From the NCBI RefSeq assembly GCF_900105675.1, contig NZ_LT629786.1, positions 1,426,001 to 1,490,000 on the forward strand: a stretch of 64,000 bases of DNA. The letters run 5' to 3'. Origin of the DNA: Pseudomonas synxantha. Its GTDB lineage: Bacteria; Pseudomonadota; Gammaproteobacteria; Pseudomonadales; Pseudomonadaceae. Both the position numbers and the translations under genes were made by a program. Shown here one piece after another: positions 10,701 through 17,400 of this stretch (positions are counted from its first letter, which is position 1; each line of letters opens with the position of its first letter). The notes under the pieces are model-generated. The model worked only from the letters and a program-made list of their open reading frames with translations, was not told the origin of the DNA and ran no database searches.

Positions 10701-11457
10701 AGACGCCAGCGATGATGTGTTTTTGGCCCGCATGGACCAGCTCGAAGAGGAGTTCACGCAACTGAAGGCGACACTGGACGCCTGGCATGACGAAGACACG
10801 ACTTATCGCCGATCCAGGGGCCGGGTAGCCAATACCCTCAAGAATGCCTGGCAGCGTTTACCTCCGCACTTGCCCATGAGTCCTGAGCAAATGCGCTCTG
10901 AGCTACGAGAAGAGGAGGGTGGGCTGTATGTCGTGCGCTTGGCCGACGAGCAAGTCGGTGATTTGCCGCCGATTACCGCGAACATGAGCCATGTGGAATG
11001 TCTGGATTTAGCGAGAATGTCACTTTCGGACGCCTCTTTACCTTTCTTGCAGTCATTCAGCGGCTTGCGTTGGCTGGATATCAGCCACAGTAACCTCACG
11101 CGCTTGCCGGAGTTCGTCGATGGGGGCGCGCAAATCACCTGGCTCGACCTGAGCAGCAATGACATTCGCCTGACTGCGCCGAGTCGTGAACGCCTGCAGA
11201 ATATGCAGGGCCTCAAGACCCTCAAGCTCTCCCATAACCGGCAGTTGGGGTGGTCCGCGGACCTTAGCAACCTGCGTGATCTGCAGCGGCTCTATCTGGA
11301 AAATACCGGCACCAGGGTATTCCCGGCAGGTGTCGAGGTGCCTGGCAACCTGGCCTGGATCGATCTGCGTACGAATGGGATCACGACCTTGCCCGGCTAT
11401 GCCATACAGCACCCGGATCGAGTCAATCTACAGGGCAATCCCGTCGCGCCGCTTTGA
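7774..11457 (+). CDS. Dermonecrotic-toxin-domain (DUF6543-like) LRR protein without a NEL domain
   Basis: A 1227-residue protein. The N-terminal two thirds resemble the dermonecrotic toxin/DUF6543 region found in large Pseudomonas effectors (PPWYAALSPDRQ near residue 50, ARYRQFFSQFIPYERQG near 360). A hydrophobic alanine-rich stretch at roughly 446-530 may insert into membranes. Leucine-rich repeats occupy about 1073-1226, with units such as LRWLDISHSNLTRLP, ITWLDLSSND and LKTLKLSHN. Relatives usually continue after the LRR into a NEL-type E3 ubiquitin ligase domain; here translation stops right after the last repeat (VNLQGNPVAPL) and a terminator follows. No signal peptide or secretion partner is visible. 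It may be a translocated effector, a contact toxin or a truncated version. Confidence 0.75.
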   Translation: MSELDQPPSHQSVAPQSVHARVIQDRQPSWYDAAALKRKKAFSQTQFEMPPWYAALSPDRQSALSAAYARSFNSLNRLDVIFNGLQGVVTFAEPLLVAAMKTKFAADYDVKRLFFAREAFMPADRSKVGGLEASGYCYYQGESLLEAALGNFALEDTIETADQNASLVTRYDFHQQPPGSPFNQSQVLSRKVTMAPHAFASLCRELDLGAQYLAHVESFISPLDPPGTSRGSRARAVRNLMVSATRHQLQFAAEIAVARGDIQPDAYQLIQQLMSNQQDLEWRDKTVTFSSLNVLGQSLKQIIVIGHVSIHYPIRGNVVFLSEPCLAFIPGDPVCMLKEYANLEALKFDLVERLCVARYRQFFSQFIPYERQGAFFSRLKQHLDPTGQSAESQDFDSSKKNIRTLTASYGTRYALLWQDHTRQKIDLMRSNARAMAVSTDAADARARNAWLVKLGSTALNVLNAAVLVFPELAPVMLVIGAAQMLQEVASGIEAWEAGDKQAVWAHVSAVAFNAATAVVGARLLPLVKSAFVESLAHVRCPDGNIRLHAPDLRPYQQSVSMPAQLTVNGDGLIEHEGGLYLREDNAYYRVEQVGAGNDYKILHPHDPAAFTPRVSRTRAGAWAHEHEIPLTLTEAQLMRRLGPMAEGFSDQPLKLKRIMQMSGIEVDALRRMHVHQAALPGLLADTLKRFEIDRLVAEEGSSVRPALRAADQLERFTQRYAAAERAESAAAWPISRLFPSLPKVVVEELLDEASAAEMQVLTEQHRVPLRLAEEARHYQQQVRLARAYEGLYRNTLGNDDTQRLVLHSLDKLPGWPSSLRIDVIERLPAGDRLLDSLGPEDAAIKRRLIKFGPRNLYEVQDAKLAVFNTQADIYGAVQSAVPTEDWTAMKLTELDGGASLKQALEQMPLMPCEQLRRLLRMQPIKPGYKPPMRLAGGRIGYPLSPVGIRSAPCEQAASALYPSQSIEEVEWTLRLQDASDDVFLARMDQLEEEFTQLKATLDAWHDEDTTYRRSRGRVANTLKNAWQRLPPHLPMSPEQMRSELREEEGGLYVVRLADEQVGDLPPITANMSHVECLDLARMSLSDASLPFLQSFSGLRWLDISHSNLTRLPEFVDGGAQITWLDLSSNDIRLTAPSRERLQNMQGLKTLKLSHNRQLGWSADLSNLRDLQRLYLENTGTRVFPAGVEVPGNLAWIDLRTNGITTLPGYAIQHPDRVNLQGNPVAPL

Positions 11458-11492
11458 GGGTACGGGTAACAAACCGCACGTGCAGACAGCAC

Positions 11493-11516
11493 AAAGGGGA
11501 CCCGAAGGTCCCCTTT
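11493..11516. terminator. Bidirectional terminator between the toxin-like gene and crcY
   Basis: A 10-bp perfect stem, AAAGGGGACC and GGTCCCCTTT, around the tetraloop CGAA. On the plus strand it ends the gene at 7774-11457. On the minus strand, where the loop reads UUCG, it is the 3' end of CrcY. The arms supply the A/U-rich flanks in both directions. Confidence 0.85.
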
Positions 11517-11860
11517 AATTTGTCGTTGCGTGCTCTTTTCTTATTATTGAGGGGCGGCCTGTTGTTGTTTTTGGTAGCCGTGGCCCGTACCGCTGTTTTT
11601 GGCGACCCCCATCCGGGGTCAAGAGCAAACGTATTTTTTTGAACGCTGACCTGCTTCTTCGTAAACGATCCAACCAGTGGGTAGCTACCTGAGGTAGTTT
11701 TATTTTTCTCTATCCGGTTGCGGGTTGCGGCATGCCGTACCCTGTGAAGCCATCTTCTCCAAAAAAATCTGTTAGCTGCGTCTCTGCCGTGTTGTTTTTG
11801 TTATGTCAGAGTCGTTTCGTCTTATTTTTATTAGGTTTGGTGCTTTTTATTCTTGTTATG
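11493..11860 (-). ncRNA. crcY: CrcY (CrcZ/X/Y family), decoy RNA for Hfq/Crc
   Basis: An untranslated minus-strand RNA of about 368 nt, from the predicted sigma-54 start to the terminator. It contains at least five A-rich motifs of the AAnAAnAA type bound by Hfq/Crc, in plus-strand coordinates about 11839-11858, 11819-11835, 11788-11804, 11557-11575 and 11532-11549, with a sixth candidate near 11693-11712. CrcZ and CrcY sequester Hfq/Crc and so lift carbon catabolite repression. From memory of the literature, P. putida CrcY is about this length and lies next to the HMG-CoA lyase gene, as here. The promoter, enhancer-like site and length all fit. CrcX or CrcZ paralogues are the alternative name; cbrB, which flanks crcZ, is absent. 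Confidence 0.88.
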
Positions 11861-11870
11861 CCATAGAGAT

Positions 11871-11886
11871 AGCAGAAGCCGTGCCA
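11871..11886 (-). promoter_or_regulatory. Sigma-54 (-24/-12) promoter of crcY
   Basis: The minus strand reads TTGGCACGGCTTCTGC then T. The invariant GG (11885-11884) and GC (11873-11872) are separated by exactly 10 bases, and TGGCACG matches the -24 consensus. The start is predicted at about 11860, just before the first A-rich motif. Confidence 0.85.
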
Positions 11887-11905
11887 ACTTTTTAAAAGTC
11901 TTTAA

Positions 11906-11918
11906 AATCAATAGGTTA
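11906..11918. promoter_or_regulatory. IHF-binding site upstream of crcY
   Basis: AATCAATAGGTTA matches the IHF consensus WATCAANNNNTTR at every defined position. It lies between the -24 element and the upstream dyad, where a DNA bend is expected at sigma-54 promoters. Confidence 0.6.
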
Positions 11919-11969
11919 GTTTTTTCGTGGGAAATGTCTTTACGTATGTGCGCTAAATTCTGTTCCCGC

Positions 11970-11997
11970 GTTACCCGCCGAGCAGGCGCGCGGTAAC
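11970..11997. promoter_or_regulatory. Candidate CbrB enhancer (upstream activating dyad) of crcY
   Basis: GTTACC (11970-11975) and GGTAAC (11992-11997) form an inverted repeat with a 16-bp spacer, about 85-112 bp upstream of the -24 element, a usual distance for an enhancer-binding protein. CrcZ/CrcY promoters are activated by CbrB; the match of this dyad to CbrB is inference. Confidence 0.5.
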
Positions 11998-12019
11998 ACA
12001 TTGTCACAGCTGTGCTACT

Positions 12020-12919
12020 TCATCCGGCGCTACGGGCCTTGGCCACACGCGAACCGCTCGGCCGCCCCAGCACTCTGCTGATCTGCTGGCCCGCGCCAAT
12101 CAAGCGCTCCAGGTCGATACCCGTATCGATACCCAGGCCATTGAGCAGGTACAGCACATCCTCGGTGGCGACGTTACCGCTGGCACCCTTGGCGTAGGGG
12201 CAACCGCCGAGACCAGCGATAGAGCTGTCGAACACTTGGATGCCTTCCAGCAGGCCGGCGTAGACATTGGCGATGGCTTGGCCGTAGGTGTCGTGGAAAT
12301 GCCCGGCCAGTTTGTCCCGCGGTACCTGGGCGCCGACCACTTCGAACAGCCGCCGGGTTGCCCCCGCCGTGCCGGTGCCGATGGTGTCGCCCAGGGACAC
12401 TTCATAACAGCCCATGGCATACAGTTCGCGAGCGACGGTCGCCACTTGCTCTGGGGCGACAGCGCCTTCATACGGGCAACCCAACACGCACGACACATAC
12501 CCCCGCACGCTGATGCCATGCTGCCTGGCCGCGGCCATGATCGGCGCGAACCGCGCCAGGCTTTCGCTGATGGAGCAGTTGATATTGCGCTGGGAAAACG
12601 CTTCGGACGCTGCGGCAAATACCGCAACTTCCTTGACCCCGGCCGCCAGCGCATCCTCGAACCCGCGCAGGTTCGGCGCCAGCGCGCCATAGGTCACGCC
12701 GGGCTTGCGCTGGATCTGTGCAAACACCTCGGCTGAGCCGGCCATCTGCGGCACCCACTTGGGCGAGACAAAACTGCCGACTTCGATATAGCTCAGCCCG
12801 GCTTCGCTCAAGGCGTCCACCAGTTGGACCTTATCCGCCACGCTGATGGGCTGGGCTTCATTTTGCAAACCGTCGCGCGGGCCGACTTCCACCAGGCGTA
12901 CGTGTGAGGGGAGGGACAT
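12020..12919 (-). CDS. liuE: Hydroxymethylglutaryl-CoA lyase
   Basis: A 299-residue TIM-barrel lyase that cleaves HMG-CoA to acetoacetate and acetyl-CoA, the last step of leucine/isovalerate catabolism. Family motifs: VEVGPRDGLQNE near residue 10 with the metal/substrate Asp, SLGDTIGTGT near 200, GHFHDTYGQA near 230 with metal-binding His residues, and the signature loop GLGGCPYAKGASGN near 262 with the active-site Cys. It is 17 bp downstream of liuR on the same strand, so the two form one transcript. It is separated from liuABCD by the synthetase, the toxin-like gene and crcY. Confidence 0.94.
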   Translation of the reverse strand: MSLPSHVRLVEVGPRDGLQNEAQPISVADKVQLVDALSEAGLSYIEVGSFVSPKWVPQMAGSAEVFAQIQRKPGVTYGALAPNLRGFEDALAAGVKEVAVFAAASEAFSQRNINCSISESLARFAPIMAAARQHGISVRGYVSCVLGCPYEGAVAPEQVATVARELYAMGCYEVSLGDTIGTGTAGATRRLFEVVGAQVPRDKLAGHFHDTYGQAIANVYAGLLEGIQVFDSSIAGLGGCPYAKGASGNVATEDVLYLLNGLGIDTGIDLERLIGAGQQISRVLGRPSGSRVAKARSAG

Positions 12920-12935
12920 GGCAGTTACCTTCTGG

Positions 12936-13328
12936 TCAATGGCCGGCTTGGCTGATGGTGTGCGCGAGGGCTTGAGTGCAACGCTCTTCTGCGGTGTCCA
13001 GCTCCAGCTTCATTTGCTCGATATCCAGCAACTGTTGCTCAAGCTGTTCACGGCGCTCGGCGATCTTGGCCAGCATGCTGTTGAGTTGGATCTGGTTGCC
13101 GCCGGTGGGGTCGTAGAGCTCGATCAGCTCGCGGCATTCGGCCAGGGAAAAGCCGATGCGCTTACCGCGCAGGATCAGCTTGAGGCTGACTTTGTCCCGC
13201 GCCGAGTAGATGCGCTCCTGGCCACGGCGTTCCGGGGCCAGCAGGCCTTGTTCTTCATAGAAGCGAATGGCGCGGGTGGTGATGTCGAGCTCGCGGGCGA
13301 GGTCGGAGATGCTGTAGGTGGTGCTCAT
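12936..13328 (-). CDS. liuR: MerR-family regulator LiuR
   Basis: A 130-residue MerR-type regulator. An N-terminal winged HTH (YSISDLARELDITTRAIRFYEEQGLL) is followed by a C-terminal coiled coil of about 70 residues used for dimerisation, with no cysteine metal site. The ATG at 13328 was preferred; a TTG four codons upstream (13340) also opens the frame and neither has a strong ribosome binding site. It heads the liuRE transcript, and an operator of the same type as those before liuA lies 42 bp upstream, implying autoregulation. LiuR controls branched-chain amino-acid breakdown in many gammaproteobacteria. Confidence 0.88.
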   Translation of the reverse strand: MSTTYSISDLARELDITTRAIRFYEEQGLLAPERRGQERIYSARDKVSLKLILRGKRIGFSLAECRELIELYDPTGGNQIQLNSMLAKIAERREQLEQQLLDIEQMKLELDTAEERCTQALAHTISQAGH

Positions 13329-13369
13329 GGCGGTGCTCAAAAAGGTCTTGGCACTAAGCTAATTGGAGG

Positions 13370-13385
13370 TTGACGTAAACGTCAA
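13370..13385. promoter_or_regulatory. LiuR-type operator upstream of liuR-liuE
   Basis: TTGACGTAAACGTCAA is a near-perfect 16-bp palindrome matching the two operators at 5972 and 6015 (shared core ACGTNNACGT). It lies 42 bp before the liuR ATG and directly abuts a REP element at 13386. Confidence 0.78.
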
Positions 13386-13410
13386 GGGGCAAGCCCCCTC
13401 CCACAGGGGG
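13386..13410. repeat. Single REP element (P. fluorescens group I type)
   Basis: GGGGCAAGCCCCCTCCCACA is one arm of the REP palindrome seen as pairs elsewhere in the window. Here it occurs singly, between the LysR gene and the LiuR operator. Confidence 0.8.
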
Positions 13411-13422
13411 ACTCCTGCAACC

Positions 13423-14358
13423 TTAGGCTTGTTGTTTATCGAGTTTCTTTTCATGGGCCGTCACCTGCTGGCATAGCTCGATCATCTGCTCGCGCATCCA
13501 GCGGTTCGCCGGGTCCTGGTCAGTGCTTTCATGCCAATACAGGTGGGTTTCTACCAGCGGTACGTCGTTGACCGGCAAATTGAACCAGTGCAGTTCATGG
13601 CGGCGGGCGAAGCGTTCGGGCACGGTCATCACCATGTCGGTCTGCTGCAATACCTGGGAGGCCATCAGGTAATGCTGGGAACGCAGGGCGATCTTGCGCT
13701 GGATGCCCATCTTGCCCAGGGCCAGGTCCACATGGCCCAACCCGTTACGGCGGCTGGAGATATGGATATGGGTCAGCGACAGGTAGTCATCCAGGCTGAA
13801 TTTGTCCTTGCCTGCCATCGGGTGGCCCTTGCGCATGGCGCATACGTAGCGGTCTTCCATGAGCTTGACATGGCGCACCTGTGGGTCGGTGTTGAGTGGC
13901 GCGTCCACGGCAAAATCCAGGCGCCCGGCCGCCAGTTCCTTGGTGGTTTCGCGGCGCTTGGACAGGAAACTCTCGATCACCACGGTCGGCGCCAGGCGGC
14001 GCAGGCGCTGGAACAGCTGCGGCAGGATCACCGCCTCGGTGAGGTCGGTCATGCTGATACGGTAGGTCTTGGCCGCCTGCTGCGGGTTGAAGATGCGGCT
14101 TTCCTGCACCGACACCCGTAGCAACGACAGCGCATTGCGCACCGGGCCGATGATGTTCTGCGCCATGGGCGTGGGCACCATGCCTTGGGCGGTGCGCACG
14201 AACAACGGGTCGTTGAAGGTCTCGCGCAGGCGGGCCAGGGCGTTCGACACCGCCGGTTGGGTGATGCCGACGATCTGCCCGGCGCGGGTCAGGTTGGCTT
14301 CGGTGTAGATCGCATCAAAGACGATGAAAAGGTTGAGGTCGACCTTGCTCAGATTCAT
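13423..14358 (-). CDS. LysR-family transcriptional regulator
   Basis: A 311-residue LysR regulator. The HTH is in the first 60 residues (LTRAGQIVGITQPAVSNALARLRETFNDPLFVR), followed by an effector-binding domain with the usual LDFAVDA segment near residue 150. It is divergent from the acyl-CoA dehydrogenase gene at 14510, the classical arrangement in which the LysR protein controls the divergent gene and itself. A CCGAT-N5-ATCGG dyad lies in the shared 151-bp region. The inducer is unknown; an acyl-CoA or fatty acid is plausible from context. Confidence 0.87.
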   Translation of the reverse strand: MNLSKVDLNLFIVFDAIYTEANLTRAGQIVGITQPAVSNALARLRETFNDPLFVRTAQGMVPTPMAQNIIGPVRNALSLLRVSVQESRIFNPQQAAKTYRISMTDLTEAVILPQLFQRLRRLAPTVVIESFLSKRRETTKELAAGRLDFAVDAPLNTDPQVRHVKLMEDRYVCAMRKGHPMAGKDKFSLDDYLSLTHIHISSRRNGLGHVDLALGKMGIQRKIALRSQHYLMASQVLQQTDMVMTVPERFARRHELHWFNLPVNDVPLVETHLYWHESTDQDPANRWMREQMIELCQQVTAHEKKLDKQQA

Positions 14359-14391
14359 TTCGTTGCGCTCTTATTGTTAGATGTCCATACG

Positions 14392-14406
14392 CCGATCATA
14401 TATCGG
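14392..14406. promoter_or_regulatory. Candidate LysR operator (CCGAT-N5-ATCGG)
   Basis: A perfect dyad with 5-bp arms and a 5-bp AT-rich spacer, 34 bp from the LysR start and about 100 bp from the dehydrogenase start. The shape resembles LysR recognition sites (T-N11-A type); binding is inferred. Confidence 0.45.
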
Positions 14407-14509
14407 TGATGAATGTTAATACACGCCGAGAATAGGCTAGGTAAATTATCAACGCTGTTCTAGCATCGATTGCATGACCTAAACAACCTCTCAGAGAAGG
14501 GAGCTGCCC

Positions 14510-15739
14510 ATGGATTTCGCCTATTCGCCCAAGGTTCAGGAACTGCGTGAACGTGTCACCGCGTTCATGGACGCTTACGTCTACCCGGCCGAGCCGGTGT
14601 TCGAGCGCCAGGTCAGCGAAGGTGATCGCTGGCAGCCCACCGCCATCATGGAAGAACTCAAGGCCAAGGCTAAGGCCGAGGGCTTGTGGAACCTGTTCCT
14701 GCCCGAATCCGAACTGGGCGCAGGGCTCACCAATCTTGAATACGCACCGCTGGCGGAAATCATGGGCCGGTCCTTGCTCGGCCCGGAGCCGTTCAACTGC
14801 TCCGCGCCCGACACCGGCAATATGGAAGTGCTGGTGCGCTACGCCAACGAAGAGCAGAAACAACGCTGGCTCGAGCCGCTGTTGCGCGGCGAGATTCGCT
14901 CCGCCTTCGCCATGACCGAGCCAGATGTGGCTTCATCGGACGCCACCAACATGGCTGCCCGCGCCGAACGCCAGGGCGACGAGTGGGTAATCAACGGCAA
15001 GAAATGGTGGACGTCAGGTGCTTGCGACCCGCGCTGCAAAATCCTGATCTTCATGGGCCTGAGCAACCCGGATGCACCGCGCCACCAGCAGCACTCGATG
15101 ATCCTCGTTCCTGTGGACACCCCCGGGGTGAAAATCCTGCGTCCGCTGCCGGTGTTCGGCTACGACGACGCGCCCCACGGCCACGCCGAAGTGCTGTTCG
15201 ACAACGTGCGCGTGCCCTACGAAAACGTGCTGCTGGGGGAGGGACGTGGCTTCGAGATCGCCCAGGGCCGCCTTGGCCCGGGCCGTATCCACCACTGCAT
15301 GCGCTCCGTCGGCATGGCCGAACGCGCCTTGGAATTGATGTGCAAACGTTCGGTCAGCCGCACCGCGTTCGGCAAGCCTTTGGCGCGTCTGGGGGGCAAT
15401 ATCGACAAGATCGCCGACTCGCGCATGGAGATCGACATGGCGCGCCTGCTGACCTTGAAAGCGGCGTACATGATGGACACCGTGGGCAATAAAGTGGCGA
15501 AAAGCGAAATCGCCCAGATCAAGGTGGTGGCGCCGAATGTCGCCTTGAAGGTGATCGACCGTGCGATCCAGATCCATGGCGGTGCCGGGGTCTCCAATGA
15601 TTTCCCGCTGGCTTATATGTACGCCATGCAACGTACCCTGCGCCTGGCCGATGGCCCGGACGAGGTGCATCGTGCGGCGATTGGCAAGTTCGAGATCGGC
15701 AAGTATGTGCCGCGGGAGTTGATGCGTAGCGGGCAGTAG
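14510..15739 (+). CDS. Acyl-CoA dehydrogenase (ACAD10/11-like)
   Basis: A 409-residue FAD-dependent dehydrogenase predicted to introduce a 2,3 double bond into an acyl-CoA. Motifs: [14 protein letters not shown] near residue 135, [13 protein letters not shown] near 166, the FAD/dimer segment [19 protein letters not shown] near 350, and [11 protein letters not shown] near 383 where the catalytic acid region of this subgroup lies. The start follows AGAGAAGGGAG at about 10 bp. It is divergent from a LysR regulator. The substrate is unknown; ACAD11-like enzymes often prefer longer or hydroxylated chains. Confidence 0.88.
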   Translation: MDFAYSPKVQELRERVTAFMDAYVYPAEPVFERQVSEGDRWQPTAIMEELKAKAKAEGLWNLFLPESELGAGLTNLEYAPLAEIMGRSLLGPEPFNCSAPDTGNMEVLVRYANEEQKQRWLEPLLRGEIRSAFAMTEPDVASSDATNMAARAERQGDEWVINGKKWWTSGACDPRCKILIFMGLSNPDAPRHQQHSMILVPVDTPGVKILRPLPVFGYDDAPHGHAEVLFDNVRVPYENVLLGEGRGFEIAQGRLGPGRIHHCMRSVGMAERALELMCKRSVSRTAFGKPLARLGGNIDKIADSRMEIDMARLLTLKAAYMMDTVGNKVAKSEIAQIKVVAPNVALKVIDRAIQIHGGAGVSNDFPLAYMYAMQRTLRLADGPDEVHRAAIGKFEIGKYVPRELMRSGQ

Positions 15740-15755
15740 CACCGCGTCGCCTGCA

Positions 15756-15837
15756 ATCGGGGGCAAGCCCCCTCCCACACTAGACCGATTTCCAACATGA
15801 GAATGCGGTCCAATGTGGGAGGGGGCTTGCCCCCGAT
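15756..15837. repeat. REPIN (paired REP palindromes)
   Basis: Two inverted REP sequences (ATCGGGGGCAAGCCCCCTCC and its reverse complement) flank about 35 bp of unique DNA, filling the gap between the dehydrogenase and PstS/OmpA genes. Such pairs are mobilised by RAYT transposases encoded elsewhere in the genome. Confidence 0.9.
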
Positions 15838-15869
15838 GAGGCCAGTCCAAACACCTCAAACTCCAAGGC

Positions 15870-17201
15870 TCAGTACACCCAGACCTCCACCCGCCGATTC
15901 TTGATACGCCCCTCATCCGCCGTATTCGCCGCTACCGGCATCTGCGCGCCAAACCCGCGGATATCCCTGGGCACCACGCCGCTCTTGACCAGCTCCCGGC
16001 GCACCGCCATAGCCCGCAGCTTCGACAGCAACGCCGCACGTTGCGGATCATTCTTGGCATCGCCAAACCCCACCAGGGTTACCTGTTTATCGAGCTTGCC
16101 GTGGCTTCTTATATAAGCCACCACCCGCTGCAAATCCTGGCGCGCCTTGTTGTCGAGGCTGGCGCTGCCTTCCTCGAAACGAAAATTCACAGTCAAGCGC
16201 TGGGCGTCACGGGCAAGGGCCTGGTAGTCGTCGGGCATTGACGGGCGTGGCGCCACGCCAATCGCCTGCACCTGTTGGGCTATAAAGCCATTGGCGGCGA
16301 CTATTGCCTGGCCCTTGCTGCCTTGGGTGAAGTCCACCAGCGCCTTGGCCCAGGGGTTGCGGGAGAAGGGCGGCAGGTAAAACAACAGTCGCCGTGACAG
16401 CGGGTAATCCTCGGTGGCAATCAAGCTGGTCAAGGGCAGCATCGGTTGTGAGTCGCCGTCGACAATCGCCACTGCCTTGGCCTGGCGTACATAGGGCAAG
16501 CCGATAAAACCGATGCCCTGGGGGTCATGGCTGACCGCATCGGACAGCGCCTCGCTGGACTCGAAACGCTGTGCGGTCCCGGCAAGCGGTTTGCCGCGTC
16601 GGCTCAACACCAGTTCCTTGAAGGTGTCGTAGGTGCCGGACTGATCATCCCGGGCGTAGACATGAATGGCCCCGCCAATGCCCCCCAGCGCTTCCCAGGT
16701 GCTGACCTCGCCGTTGAAGATCTGCGCCAGTTGCTCGGTGTTCAGCGTATTGAGTGGGTTGCGCGGGTTGAGGATGATTGCCAGGCCATCGATGGCGATC
16801 ACCTGTTCGGCTTCGGGGCTTTTCAGGTCACCCAGGGATTCGAGGTCTATCAGTTCGCTGTCCTTGATCGGGCGGGACGCTGCGGCGAGGTCGGCGCGGT
16901 TGTTTTTCAGCGCGGCAAAACCGGTGCTGGAACCATGGGCAGCCACTTCGATGGTCACGGTCTTGCCCTGGCGCGTCTTGCCGACTACCCGTTGTTCGTT
17001 TGCCCCGTCACCCGGCTCGCTGTGTACACCCTGCAGGCCTTGATGCTCCATCAGACCCTTGACCAACGCCGGGCCGAGTGCCGCCCCGATGGTATTGGAA
17101 CCCTGGATGCGCAGCGCTGGGCCTTGGTCGGGGACGGCAAGGGGTGCGGCCACGGCGGGCAGGGAGATCGCAAAGCACAGGAACAGAACGCGCAGCCTCA
17201 T
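15870..17201 (-). CDS. Phosphate-binding (PstS-like)/OmpA fusion protein
   Basis: A 443-residue exported protein with a signal peptide (residues 1-18, ending AVAA). Residues about 28-310 form a PstS-like periplasmic binding domain (RIQGSNTIG near 31, the SSTGFAAL segment near 90, RDDQSGTYDTF near 183). The remaining 110 residues form an OmpA peptidoglycan-binding domain (NFRFEEGSASLD, then VTLVGFGDAKNDP, then IKNRRVEVWVY at the end). No pst transporter genes are adjacent, so the domain probably senses or stores a ligand near the cell wall instead of feeding an ABC importer. The combination is known in pseudomonads but its role is not established. Confidence 0.82.
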   Translation of the reverse strand: MRLRVLFLCFAISLPAVAAPLAVPDQGPALRIQGSNTIGAALGPALVKGLMEHQGLQGVHSEPGDGANEQRVVGKTRQGKTVTIEVAAHGSSTGFAALKNNRADLAAASRPIKDSELIDLESLGDLKSPEAEQVIAIDGLAIILNPRNPLNTLNTEQLAQIFNGEVSTWEALGGIGGAIHVYARDDQSGTYDTFKELVLSRRGKPLAGTAQRFESSEALSDAVSHDPQGIGFIGLPYVRQAKAVAIVDGDSQPMLPLTSLIATEDYPLSRRLLFYLPPFSRNPWAKALVDFTQGSKGQAIVAANGFIAQQVQAIGVAPRPSMPDDYQALARDAQRLTVNFRFEEGSASLDNKARQDLQRVVAYIRSHGKLDKQVTLVGFGDAKNDPQRAALLSKLRAMAVRRELVKSGVVPRDIRGFGAQMPVAANTADEGRIKNRRVEVWVY

Positions 17202-17285
17202 GCCGGCACCTTCTCAAGCCAAAGGGAGTGCCGCGAGATTAAGTCAGTTGGATTGCAGCAATGTGACTGATGCATCGCAAGGCTA

Positions 17286-17379
17286 AATGTGGGAGGGGGC
17301 TTGCTCCCGATAGCGGTGTATCAGCTACAGATGAGCTGGCTGACACACTGCCATCGGGGGCAAGCCCCCTCCCACATTT
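17286..17379. repeat. REPIN (paired REP palindromes)
   Basis: Left arm AATGTGGGAGGGGGCTTGCT and right arm reading AGCCCCCTCCCACATT are inverted around about 50 bp, between the PstS/OmpA gene and xthA. Confidence 0.9.
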
Positions 17380-17400
17380 AGACCTTCACCAGGCTTGCTA

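Noticed and set aside
11544..11612. A 22-codon minus-strand open frame inside the crcY region
   Set aside because: No ribosome binding site, and its codons for Gln/Lys simply reflect the A-rich Hfq/Crc motifs; the region is better explained as untranslated RNA.
15756..15837. REPIN pairs considered as CRISPR repeats or transcription-factor sites
   Set aside because: Copies are dispersed singly or in inverted pairs without regular spacers, and match the known P. fluorescens REP family.
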